From Deinococcus metalli (GTDB taxonomy: Bacteria > Deinococcota > Deinococci > Deinococcales > Deinococcaceae), in assembly GCF_014201805.1 (NCBI RefSeq), contig NZ_JACHFK010000011.1:62001-126000 (forward strand): a stretch of DNA of 64,000 nt, read 5' to 3'. How positions within the stretch are numbered: the first letter of the stretch is position 1; every line of letters starts with the position of its first letter. The position numbers and the translations under genes were made by a program. The notes under the pieces are model-generated. The model had not been told where the DNA came from. It was given only the letters and a program-made list of their open reading frames with translations, and ran no database searches. Positions 9,701-17,432 of this stretch are shown here, piece by piece.

Positions 9701-11657
9701 ACGCGGCTACCAGGGCAACAACGAGAGCCGGGACGTGACCTTCAGCCACCTGATCCGGGTGTCGTTCCCGCAGCCCGGCGACACACCTGAGGGCCTGCGT
9801 GCCCACGCCCTGGCCCTGAACATCCCGGACGCCCGACTGCTCGATCTCGCCATGTTCGCGCCGCAGTGGGCGACGCTGGTGGCGGGAGCGCTGGGCTGGC
9901 GCGGCCTGCACGACGGCGTGTACTGGCTGCACGCCCACACCCGCGACAGCAACTGGAGCGTTCCCGCCGATGTCCGCGAGTCCTGGGAGGCCGAGATCAG
10001 CGAGCGCACTCCCCTGAGCGCCACCGATCTCACCGAGGGCGCGGTGGACGTGGCGTGGTTCCACCGCACCTACAGGGCGCTGGGCAAGGGACGCTTCGCC
10101 GCGCTGCTGGACGCCGCCAAGTATGCGAGCAGCAGCGGCGGCCACAAGCGCGCCGAGCTGTACGCCCGCGCCGTCCTGGGCGAGCTGGACGAGACCGAAC
10201 TCCGCGCCCGGATTCACGGCAAGCGCAGCCAGGACGCCGTGCGGTCGCTGGGGCTGCTGCCCCTGGCCCGCGCGAAGGGCAAGGCCGCGAAGGCGCTGGA
10301 GGAGCGCTACCGCGTGATCAGCGACTTCCGGCGCGAGGCCCGGCAGTTCGGGGCACAGCGGCAGGCCAGCGAGCGCCTCGCCGCCGACATCGGCCTCCAG
10401 AACCTGGCCCGCACCGCCGGGTACACCGATCCGCAGCGCCTCGTGTGGGCCATGGAGGCCCGCACCGCGCCCGACTGGACACAGACCGTCACGGTGGAGG
10501 GCGTGGCCCTGGGCATCGCCCTGGCTCCTGACGGCGAGGCCAGCGTGACCATCCAGCGGGGTGACCGGTCCCTCAAGACCCTGCCGCCCGCGCTGAAAAA
10601 GTTGCCGGAGGTCGTCGCCCTGCGCAGCAGCGTCTCGGAGCTGAATGCCGCCCGGACCCGGATGCGCGCCGCCCTGGAGGAGGCCATGATCCGGGGCGAC
10701 CACCTCCAGCCGCAGGAACTGCGCGATCTGGCGGCCCACCCCGTCATCGCGCCCATGCTGCGCGGGCTGGTGTGGATCGTGAACGAGGCGCACACCGGGT
10801 GGTGGGACGGTGACACGCTGCACACGCCCGGCGGCCCGCAGGCCATCGGGGATCATGCCCTGCGGCTGGCGCACCCGCACGACCTGTGTGTGGGTGGGCA
10901 CTGGACGGCCTTCCAGGCGCAGGTCATGGATCAGGGCCTCACGCAGCCGTTCAAGCAGGTCTTCCGCGAGTACTACCCGCCCACTGCCGCCGAGCTGGGC
11001 GCCCGACGCAGCACCCGCTTCGACGGCCACCACGTCCAGCCCACGAAAGCCGCCGCCCTGTTCAAGACCCGGGGCTGGATCACCGTCCCCGAGGAAGGCG
11101 TCCGCAAGACGTGGCACGCCGAGGGCATCAACGTCTGGATCGACACCAGCCTGGGCTACGGCACCCCCGGTGAAGTCGAGGGCACCCCCCTGACCGCCGC
11201 GTACTTCGTGCCGCGCGACGGGCAGGAGGCCATGCTCCTCTCCCAGGTGCCGCCGCGCGTGTACAGCGAGACCCTGCGCGACCTTGATCTGGTCGTGTCC
11301 GTGGCCCACGTCGGCGGCGTCGATCCCGAGGCCAGCCAGAGCACCGTCGAGATGCGCTCGGCCCTGCTGCGCGAGACGCTGCGCCTGCTGACCCTGGACA
11401 ACGTCCGCGTCATGAACGACCACGCCCTGATCGACGGCCACCATGCCCGCTACACCGTCCATCTGGGCAGCGGCACGGTTCACCGGCAGCCCGGTGGGTT
11501 CCTGTGCATCATTCCCGTACACAACCAGCACCAGGGGCGGCTGTTCCTGCCCTTCGCCGACCCCGATCCGCGCACGGCGGAGGTGATCAGCAAGGTGCTG
11601 CTGCTGGCCGAGGACCGCAAGATTCAGGACCCGACAATTCTGGAACAGCTGCGGTGA
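6771..11657 (+). CDS. Very large DUF4132 protein with HEAT-like repeats
   Basis: A 1628-residue cytoplasmic protein (no signal or membrane segment). The N-terminal two thirds are helical repeats; a clear HEAT-like run lies around residues 470-540 (SVSQEAVTVMAHFTPHPDEV and following). The DUF4132 core is near 1105-1235 (AKYASSSGGHKRAELYAR, then LGLLPLARAKGKAAKALEER). The C-terminal block holds QPFKQVFREYY (near 1395) and ends in YTVHLGSGTVHR, GRLFLPFADPDP and VLLLAEDRKI, as in the C-terminal domain that usually follows DUF4132. Relatives include E. coli MolR/YehI; no activity is established. It directly follows the Gly-Gly beta-grasp candidate, and a hairpin terminator follows the stop. Confidence 0.85.
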   Translation: MDVQDLLRSYEHPWKAEFETRLGTLPPGIVAVIRDRSNGVSTADQALTDLLHTSDAATRHAIAAAFFPHFPDVAARTLDALLTRHPYPQGYARRAFRAPGHVLAAAHAHAWLWQTWHVTREYPQPIEWFAVHAGLMNAWQSHGLGVLLGQAISDGNEQVFQILRDTAGTQHPVARMGRHVPAALLSSTREDAWALAEGLLLAAQRQEGLRQVILETVDEASPDAFTRTLRLILNEDLLRFAATLRAACVWFGLNFDVTDVKTVRGLLTHALAFLEDAGAARNAVVSGPAVDAYLALFVLGMRDAVQAADVARPLLTDADPARRMAAAQFLMEAELLTDTDRRTLLLDADLRLAALAGNAVNRWSTGSSLFTFEEYETYVLRLPDAARHDPLLFPWMGHVPVRAEALDALTALRGERPFTALAPHLSGMSVYGKSALLRQLGEHAKAHRLDAPTRTLLLTLLQDRNSSVSQEAVTVMAHFTPHPDEVAVVQTLLKRKSADLRRGLIRLLAADPDTAQASATALLGTTNAEQRQAGLQLLLETGRPAPEGFSPKSVTEQTLLARLTDPASQVTLRDGLGLFDPAGVTRPTPPTVRERPYPADLQRGAELLRSLDALIVAHRETPLTGVGWDGQETTLLGNVRPWHLRPGQDGQPMPLHDLWQGWWQSRPEAQDGDLTRMLWTLSHFVARTDTTAGELSEELGSGGDLDAELLEILGLDQDDLETLADTDADEQAEHRTAVTAAEAIQSLRRRTLHCTLGPLVALRLECTDVVRAVVSFLHGESATPTDTDMALDAWETALSYLPLDAEVHVDPQYSWRSQDPRDLLSPLRPSGAWTTWTPQQIRRLWTLGVYQGAAFPKLPRQRPATALLLHAYAQGWATRSDLYDQLIGERPERQGHYYGNDFDDLSAYTRRTVKAELPTHPDWLAAVAAVRDRVLEVELGRGDLETPATRPALAVNSLHGAALALRLLAGLGKNPLKRGYQGNNESRDVTFSHLIRVSFPQPGDTPEGLRAHALALNIPDARLLDLAMFAPQWATLVAGALGWRGLHDGVYWLHAHTRDSNWSVPADVRESWEAEISERTPLSATDLTEGAVDVAWFHRTYRALGKGRFAALLDAAKYASSSGGHKRAELYARAVLGELDETELRARIHGKRSQDAVRSLGLLPLARAKGKAAKALEERYRVISDFRREARQFGAQRQASERLAADIGLQNLARTAGYTDPQRLVWAMEARTAPDWTQTVTVEGVALGIALAPDGEASVTIQRGDRSLKTLPPALKKLPEVVALRSSVSELNAARTRMRAALEEAMIRGDHLQPQELRDLAAHPVIAPMLRGLVWIVNEAHTGWWDGDTLHTPGGPQAIGDHALRLAHPHDLCVGGHWTAFQAQVMDQGLTQPFKQVFREYYPPTAAELGARRSTRFDGHHVQPTKAAALFKTRGWITVPEEGVRKTWHAEGINVWIDTSLGYGTPGEVEGTPLTAAYFVPRDGQEAMLLSQVPPRVYSETLRDLDLVVSVAHVGGVDPEASQSTVEMRSALLRETLRLLTLDNVRVMNDHALIDGHHARYTVHLGSGTVHRQPGGFLCIIPVHNQHQGRLFLPFADPDPRTAEVISKVLLLAEDRKIQDPTILEQLR

Positions 11658-11700
11658 GGGCCTCGGCGTCGGCAGTGCGGTGGAGGTGCGGACGTCAGTG

Positions 11701-11732
11701 GCGTGACGGGCGAAGGCCTCCGCCCGTCACGC
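11701..11732. terminator. Bidirectional hairpin terminator between convergent genes
   Basis: GCGTGACGGGCG (11701-11712), an 8-nt loop and the exact complement CGCCCGTCACGC (11721-11732) make a 12-bp perfect stem without a T tract. The right arm contains the stop codon of the minus-strand serine hydrolase (11727-11729). Confidence 0.65.
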
Positions 11733-13112
11733 GAGCGGCGGCAGCCCTACCCGCTCACGGTACGCCGCGAACGGCCACGCCCGGCCGCCCCCCTGCCGCA
11801 CCCACTCGACCCGGCCGGCTGCGTCGCGCTGGACGCGGAACGGCTCGCCCACCGCGCCGAAGCCCGCCTCGGCGGCCGGCACCAGCGTGTCCGTATCCCG
11901 CACGGTCAGTTCCGTGATGCTCAGCGCCGGATCGCCCAGCGGCACCAGCGACACCAGCCGGCCACCCAGCTCCACGAGGTCGAACACGCCCCAGTCGGTC
12001 GCGTAGCGGCCAGTGAAGGAGTCCAGCGGCACGCCCGGCGCATCGGCCTCCTTCCGCTCCGGCGCCGTGGTCGCCACATCGATCAGCTTCACGAGGTTCG
12101 TGGCCCACTCCGTGGCTGGGCCGCCCAGGCAGTTCGTGAGCACGGAGACCGACAGGCCGGACTTCGGGTCGAGCCACGACTGCGTGATGTGCCCTGGGAA
12201 GCCCCCGGAGTGCCCCAACAGCGGGCGCCCGCCGACCTCGTCGATGATGAAACCCAGTCCGTACCAGCGCCGCGACGGCCGCGTCACCTCCGACTCCTTG
12301 CGCTGCATCATGCGTTTGGACGCGTCGGAGAGCAGTTCCGTGCGGCCCAGCGTGTGCGCGGCGAGGTACGCGCTCACGTCCTCGGCGGTGCCGTAGAACC
12401 CCGTGGCCGCCGCCATCGCCCGCGTGTCGGTGGACGGCAGCACCCGCCGCGCGTCGTTCCCCAAAAGCCGTCCGCTGTGCCCCGCCGCGAGTTCGGGCTC
12501 GCGCCGCGCCGGCAGTTCCGGCCCCACGTTCGCCAGCCCCAGCGGCCCCGTGATGTGCCTCGCCACGAAGTCCTCGTAGGACTGCCCGCTGGCCGCCTCG
12601 ATGATCAGGCCCAGCAGCGAGTAGCCCATGTTCGAGTACTTGAAGTACACGTTCGGCGCGAACACTGCCTCGGCGCGGCACAGTTCGATCAGCACGTCCC
12701 GTTCCGGGAAGGCGTGGAGCTGCTGCCAGTAATCGCTGTCCGCTCCGTCGCGGTTGATGCCGGACTGGTGCCCCAGCAACTCCCGCACGGTCAGCCCCGC
12801 CGCCGGCGACCCCTCCAGCTCCGGCAGCCAGCGCCCCGCCGTATCGTCCAGGCGCACCGCTCCGGCCTCGACCAGTTGAAAGATTCCGGTCGCCGTGAAG
12901 GTCTTGGAATGCGACGCGATGCGGAACAGGTGCCGGGTCGTCAGCGCCTCGCCCGTCGCCTCGTTCGCCACGCCCAGCGCGAAGGACGCGGCCAGCTCGC
13001 CGCCCACCCGCACCGCCACCTGCACGCCCGGCACCCGCGCCAGGTCACGCTGGAACTCCAGCCAGGAGGTGAGGTAGGGGGCCAGGGTACGCACGCTGTC
13101 GAGAAGGGACAT
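11727..13112 (-). CDS. Serine hydrolase, class C beta-lactamase / penicillin-binding-protein-like
   Basis: A 461-residue protein with the three active-site motifs of the class C beta-lactamase fold: Ser67-His-Ser-Lys70 (SxxK, in FRIASHSKTF), Tyr159-Ser-Asn161 (YxN, in FKYSNMGYS) and His301-Ser-Gly-Gly304 (KTG equivalent). A C-terminal beta-barrel-like domain follows from about residue 345 (DSFTGRYATDWG). No signal peptide is visible, so it is probably a cytoplasmic esterase or peptidase rather than a resistance enzyme. A -10 TACCGT (13119-13124) ends 6 nt before the ATG. It is convergent with the DUF4132 gene. Confidence 0.88.
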   Translation of the reverse strand: MSLLDSVRTLAPYLTSWLEFQRDLARVPGVQVAVRVGGELAASFALGVANEATGEALTTRHLFRIASHSKTFTATGIFQLVEAGAVRLDDTAGRWLPELEGSPAAGLTVRELLGHQSGINRDGADSDYWQQLHAFPERDVLIELCRAEAVFAPNVYFKYSNMGYSLLGLIIEAASGQSYEDFVARHITGPLGLANVGPELPARREPELAAGHSGRLLGNDARRVLPSTDTRAMAAATGFYGTAEDVSAYLAAHTLGRTELLSDASKRMMQRKESEVTRPSRRWYGLGFIIDEVGGRPLLGHSGGFPGHITQSWLDPKSGLSVSVLTNCLGGPATEWATNLVKLIDVATTAPERKEADAPGVPLDSFTGRYATDWGVFDLVELGGRLVSLVPLGDPALSITELTVRDTDTLVPAAEAGFGAVGEPFRVQRDAAGRVEWVRQGGGRAWPFAAYRERVGLPPLA

Positions 13113-13195
13113 GGTGGAACGGTAGCGCGTCCGTCTCTAACGCTGGCCGCGGTCCGGTCTGGCTGGACGGTGCGTGCGGGCTGCGAGCGGAACGC

Positions 13196-13231
13196 GGTGG
13201 AGGCGCCCCGGTCACCCAGGACGCCTCCGCC
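13196..13231 (-). terminator. Candidate hairpin terminator of alaS
   Basis: GGCGGAGGCG and CGCCTCCACC (arms 13231-13222 and 13205-13196 on the minus strand) pair with one mismatch across a 16-nt loop, 11 nt beyond the alaS stop. There is no T tract, so this is a structural guess. Confidence 0.5.
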
Positions 13232-13241
13232 AGTCGCCTGT

Positions 13242-15914
13242 TCAGAACGCCGTGTCGAGTGCTCCCAGCGCCGCGTCCGCGTCCGTGATGCCGGCCTGGG
13301 CCATGTCGGGCCGCCCGCCGCCCTTGCCGCCGCCCGCCGCCGCGAGCTTGCCCACGAGCTGCCCTGCGTGCGCGCCGCGCGTGACGGCGTCCTTGCTGGC
13401 TTTCACGACCAGTCCCTTGTCTCCGGCGACCACGATCACGTCCGCACCGCTCTGGTCGAGGAGCTTGTCGGCGGCGGCGCGCAGGTCGTTGCCCTCGATG
13501 CCCGCGAGTTTCAGCGTGGCGACGCGGAAGCCGCCCAACTCACGGGTCTGGGCCGCGCTGCCGCCGCCGCCCATCTGCGCCTCGGCAAGCTGACGGCGCA
13601 CGCCCGCGGTCTCCTTCTCGGCCGCCCGGAGTTGCGCCTGCAGACCGCTCACGCGGGCCTCAAGGGCGTCCGGGCTGGTGTTCAGCAGCGCGGCCGTCTT
13701 CGCGGCGGCGTTCAGGCGCTCGCGCACCCAGGCGGTCGCGGCCTCACCGGCCAGCGCCTCGACGCGGCGGACCCCGGCGGCCACGTTCTCATCGCCCAGC
13801 AGCACGAAGGCGCCGATGTCGCCGGTGCGGGTCACGTGTGCGCCGCCGCACAGTTCCATGCTGCTCACGGTCTGCCCGCCGTAGTCCACGCTGCCGCCCA
13901 CGCTGACCACGCGCACGGTCTCGCCGTACTTCTCGCCGAACAGCGCGGTCGCGCCGGCCGCCTTGGCCTGGGCAATGGGCATCTCCTGCCACGACACCGG
14001 GAAGTTCGCGCTCACCCAGCGGCTCACCAGGGTTTCCACCGCCGCGATCTCGTCGGCGCTCAGGGCCGCCCCGTGCGAGAAGTCAAAGCGCAGCCGGTCG
14101 GCGGCGACCAGCGAGCCCTTCTGCGCCACGCCGCTGCCCAGCACCGCCCGCAGGGCCGCGTGCAGCAGGTGCGTGGCCGTGTGGTGCCGCTGGATGGCCT
14201 GCCGCTCGCCGGACACCACGCCGCGCACCGCCGTGCCGTCGCGCAGCTCGCCGGACTCGACCTCCACGTCGTGCAGGAACACGCCCTGGGGCGTCTTGCG
14301 GGTGTCGCGCACCACGGCGCTGCCGCCGTCCCACTCCAGGCGCCCGGTGTCGCCGACCTCGCCGCCGCCCTCGGCGTAGAAGGGCGTGCGGGACAGCACC
14401 ACGGTCGCCTCCGACCCAGCGGGCAGGTGGCTCAGGCGTTCGCCCGCGCCGACCAGCGCCACGACCTCACCGTCCGCCTGAAGGTGGTCGTAGCCGACGA
14501 ACTCGGTGGGGGAGAGGCCGTCCAGCGCTTCCAGATTCCCGCCGAACAGCTCGGACTTGCCGTATTTGCTGCCCGCCCGCGCCACGTTCTGCGCGTTTTC
14601 CAGGCTCTCCGCGTACCCGGCCTCGTCCACCGTGATGCCGTATTCCTCGGCGATCTCCTTGGTCAGATCGACCGGGAAGCCGTAGGTGTCGTACAGCACG
14701 AAGGCGTCGTTGCCGGACAGGACCGAACCCTTCTCCAGGCCCGACAGCAACCCGCCCAGCCGCTGGATGCCGCCCTCGAGCGTCTTCAGGAAGCGCTCCT
14801 CCTCGGCCTTTACCGTCGCCTCGATCTTCGCGCGGTTGTCCTTGAGTTCCGGGTACGCGTCGCCCATGCGCTCGACCACGATGGGCACGAGCTTGTACAG
14901 GCTCGGCTCGCGCAGGCCCAGCAGGTACGCGTGGCGGCATGCACGGCGCAGGATCTTGCGCACCACGTACCCGCGCCCGGTGTTGCCCGGCTGGCTGCCG
15001 TCCGCCACCACCATGCTCACGCTGCGGAGGTGCTCGGCCACCACACGGTGTGACACGCTCTGCGGCCCCTCGTAGGGCTGGCCGCTCAACTCGGCGACCT
15101 TCGCCACGATGGGCGCGAACACGTCGTTCGAGTAGAAGTCGTACACGTCCTGCACGACGGTGGCAATCCGCTCCAGGCCCATGCCGGTGTCGATGTTCTT
15201 GAACGGCAGATCCTTCAGTACCGGCGTGCCGTCCGGCAGGGGTTCCTGACGGTCGAACTGCGGGAACACGCAGTTCCAGATCTCCAGAAAGCGGGCGCTC
15301 TCGCGCGTATCGGCGTACTCGGCCCAGGTGTCGTCACCGTACTTCGGCCCCCGGTCGTAGAAGATCTCGCTGCACGGACCGCACGGACCGTTCGGGCCTT
15401 CCTTCGGCGCGTCCGCCGGCCAGAAGTTCTCGTCAGCCCCGAAGCGCAGGATGCGTTCCGGCGGCAGGCCGTTCTCCTGCGTCCAGATGGTGAAGGCCTC
15501 CTCGTCGTCCTGATAGATGGTCGCGTACAGGCGCTCCTTGTCCAGGCCCATCCACTCGGGGCTGGTCAGGAACTCCCACGCCCACGTCAGCGCCTCGCGC
15601 TTGAAGTAGTCGCCGAAGCTGAAGTTGCCCAGCATCTCCAGCAGCGAGCAGTGCCGCAGCGTGCGCCCCACGTTCTCGATGTCCCCGATCCGCAGGCACT
15701 TCTGCGCGGTGGTCACGCGCTTGCTCGCCACGCCGTCGAACACGGCCGGGGCGCCCATGAACTGCTCTTTGAAGGGCTGCATGCCTGCCACGGTAAAGAG
15801 CGTGGTGGGGTCCGGCGCGACGGTGCTGTAGCTGGGCAGACGCAGGTGCCCCTTGCTCTCGAAGAAGTGCAGGTATTTCTCGCGGATGTCGGCGGTGGAC
15901 AGCGGGCCAGTCAT
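13242..15914 (-). CDS. alaS: Alanine--tRNA ligase
   Basis: An 890-residue AlaRS that charges tRNA-Ala and edits mischarged Ser/Gly. The aminoacylation domain is at the N-terminus (FFESKGHLRLPSYSTVAPD, then GMQPFKEQFMG). The editing domain carries the zinc motifs HHTATHLLHAAL and MELCGGAHVTRTGDIG. The C-terminal oligomerisation/C-Ala domain ends in GRPDMAQAGITD. The start is MTGPLSTADIREKY: a -10 TAGACT (15922-15927) ends 7 nt before this ATG, whereas the open frame further upstream has no supporting signal. The leaderless start leaves no room for an attenuator. Confidence 0.97.
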   Translation of the reverse strand: MTGPLSTADIREKYLHFFESKGHLRLPSYSTVAPDPTTLFTVAGMQPFKEQFMGAPAVFDGVASKRVTTAQKCLRIGDIENVGRTLRHCSLLEMLGNFSFGDYFKREALTWAWEFLTSPEWMGLDKERLYATIYQDDEEAFTIWTQENGLPPERILRFGADENFWPADAPKEGPNGPCGPCSEIFYDRGPKYGDDTWAEYADTRESARFLEIWNCVFPQFDRQEPLPDGTPVLKDLPFKNIDTGMGLERIATVVQDVYDFYSNDVFAPIVAKVAELSGQPYEGPQSVSHRVVAEHLRSVSMVVADGSQPGNTGRGYVVRKILRRACRHAYLLGLREPSLYKLVPIVVERMGDAYPELKDNRAKIEATVKAEEERFLKTLEGGIQRLGGLLSGLEKGSVLSGNDAFVLYDTYGFPVDLTKEIAEEYGITVDEAGYAESLENAQNVARAGSKYGKSELFGGNLEALDGLSPTEFVGYDHLQADGEVVALVGAGERLSHLPAGSEATVVLSRTPFYAEGGGEVGDTGRLEWDGGSAVVRDTRKTPQGVFLHDVEVESGELRDGTAVRGVVSGERQAIQRHHTATHLLHAALRAVLGSGVAQKGSLVAADRLRFDFSHGAALSADEIAAVETLVSRWVSANFPVSWQEMPIAQAKAAGATALFGEKYGETVRVVSVGGSVDYGGQTVSSMELCGGAHVTRTGDIGAFVLLGDENVAAGVRRVEALAGEAATAWVRERLNAAAKTAALLNTSPDALEARVSGLQAQLRAAEKETAGVRRQLAEAQMGGGGSAAQTRELGGFRVATLKLAGIEGNDLRAAADKLLDQSGADVIVVAGDKGLVVKASKDAVTRGAHAGQLVGKLAAAGGGKGGGRPDMAQAGITDADAALGALDTAF

Positions 15915-15927
15915 AAAGAACAGTCTA

Positions 15928-16294
15928 GCGCGGGGTGGGGAAGGCGGGGATGGTGGGCGGGAAGGTGGGTGCCTGCGGCGCGGCCCCACCCCCGGAGGGG
16001 CGGGGGGAGCAGCGCTGCGCTGGGCAGGTGGTCGCCATGCCGCTCGAGCTGGCCTAACACGGGGTCTCGTTGTCGTGGGGCCGCGTCCCCGCTCCGGGGA
16101 TTGTCGCCGTCACCGCCCGCGCGCTTCGCGCACGATGGCTTTTGGTCAGTCGCAATGTGGGACGCTTCAGTTGGTGGCTCGGGCCTCGGCTTTACGGCAG
16201 GGACTTCGGTTACAACGCGATAGCCCTCTCACCCGGACAGGCGGAGGGCCATCACCGTGTTTGGCTACCAGACCTTCAGCGCGCTCTGCGCGTT
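15928..16294. other. About 370 bp with no convincing gene
   Basis: No frame here has a credible start with a promoter or ribosome binding site, and base usage is unlike the coding neighbours. Several short inverted repeats are visible: GCGCGCTTCGCGC near 16116-16128, and GCCCTC (16223-16228) with GAGGGC (16244-16249), which could end the minus-strand response regulator transcript. A mildly AT-richer stretch lies around 16140-16225. It could be a dispersed extragenic repeat or a decayed gene; I cannot tell which. Confidence 0.5.
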
Positions 16295-17329
16295 TCAGTC
16301 CATGTCCACGGCCCACCACGCTTCGCGCTGGGCGGCCAGGCGGGCGCGGGGGTCGCCGATGGAGGCCAGGGCGCGGGCCAGGCCCTGCCAGTCGGGTTCG
16401 CTCATGGGGTCGATGGCCAGGGCGCGCTGGTGGAACTGGGCGGCGTCCTTGGCCTTGCCGGCCGTGGTCGCGGCCTTCGCGGCGATGCCGAGCAGGCTGA
16501 ACTGCTTCTGCTCCAGGCGGGCGCGCACGTCGTCCACCCACGGCGAGTCCGCGCCGGGCAGGAAGTTGCCGTACTGGCCGATCAGTTCGCGCATCTCCTC
16601 CAGGCCCAGCGTGCCGGCCTCGGCCTGCGCGGTCAGGAGTTCAAAGCGCTGCACGTCGTACTCGGGGTTCAGGTCGCCGTTCAGGGCGTAGCGGCGGTTG
16701 GCGCTGACCACCGCGTCGTTGCTCAGGGACCGGCGCAGGCGGTGCAGGGTGGTGTGGAACAGCGAACTGGCGCGCGCCTCGTCCTTCTCAGGCCACAGGG
16801 CTTCAGCGGCTTCCCAGGACGTGACTTCCTTGTGCTCCAGCAGGTAGAAGAACAGTTCCAGCGCCTTGCGGCTCACCCACGACACCGGCGCGCCCTGCCA
16901 CACGACCTGCGCGGTGCCCAGGCCCTTGGCCTGCATGCCGCTCTCGCCCTGGAGCGTCAGACCCGCGCGCCGCAGCCGGGCGTCCACGGCGGTGGTCAGG
17001 TCGGCGGGGGTAAACGGCTTGGGCAGGTAGTCGTCGGCGCCGAGGTTCATGCCGCGCCGCACGTCGCCCCGCTCGGCGTGGCTGGACAGCAGCATGAACG
17101 GTACGCTGGCAAGCTGCTGGTTCTCGCGGATCTTCTCCAGAAATTCCAGGCCGGTCATGTACGGCATGACCACATCGCTGATCACCAGGTCCGGCGTGAA
17201 GACCTTCAGGAGGTCAAGGGCCTCGACGGGGTGGCTGCTGGTGCGGACCTCGTGCCCGGCGCGTGAGAGGATCACGCTCACGAGCTTCAGGATGGCGGCG
17301 TCGTCATCCACGACCAGTATGCGGGGCAT
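16295..17329 (-). CDS. Orphan response regulator: receiver + winged helix + BTAD-like domain
   Basis: A 344-residue protein. Residues 1-120 form a receiver domain with acidic pocket D8-D10, phosphoacceptor Asp52 (PDLVISDVVMP), Ser82 and Lys104 (YLPKPF). Residues about 135-215 look like a winged helix of the SARP type (LELFFYLLEHKEVTSWEAAE, then LFHTTLHRLRRSL). The rest is helical with a terminal TPR-like unit (AAQFHQRALAIDPMSEPDW), as in BTAD domains. It should be a two-component transcription factor, but no histidine kinase lies nearby. A -10 TAGACT (17336-17341) ends 6 nt before the ATG. It is divergent from the amidohydrolase gene. Confidence 0.85.
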   Translation of the reverse strand: MPRILVVDDDAAILKLVSVILSRAGHEVRTSSHPVEALDLLKVFTPDLVISDVVMPYMTGLEFLEKIRENQQLASVPFMLLSSHAERGDVRRGMNLGADDYLPKPFTPADLTTAVDARLRRAGLTLQGESGMQAKGLGTAQVVWQGAPVSWVSRKALELFFYLLEHKEVTSWEAAEALWPEKDEARASSLFHTTLHRLRRSLSNDAVVSANRRYALNGDLNPEYDVQRFELLTAQAEAGTLGLEEMRELIGQYGNFLPGADSPWVDDVRARLEQKQFSLLGIAAKAATTAGKAKDAAQFHQRALAIDPMSEPDWQGLARALASIGDPRARLAAQREAWWAVDMD

Positions 17330-17432
17330 GAGGAAAGTCTAACAGGATCGCGGCCCAGGTGAGGACGCCCGTGTGGGCAACCCACGCCGTCTGCGACGTG
17401 TCCGGCCGCGCGGCGTGCCCTACCCTGTGGCC

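Noticed and set aside
8871..11531. Long minus-strand open frame opposite the DUF4132 gene
   Set aside because: No start signal and no family; the plus-strand DUF4132 reading has conserved blocks over the same bases.
12000..13112. Antibiotic-resistance beta-lactamase
   Set aside because: The class C fold motifs are present but there is no export signal, and the HSGG motif suits esterase/peptidase relatives.
11703..15053. Very long plus-strand open frame opposite the serine hydrolase and alaS
   Set aside because: High GC leaves long stop-free antisense frames. The minus-strand proteins carry clear families and promoters; the plus-strand product is His/Arg/Gly-rich with no motif.
16070..16294. 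A protein-coding remnant in the gap next to the response regulator
   Set aside because: Open frames exist on both strands but none has a promoter, ribosome binding site or recognisable motif; kept only as an unexplained gap.
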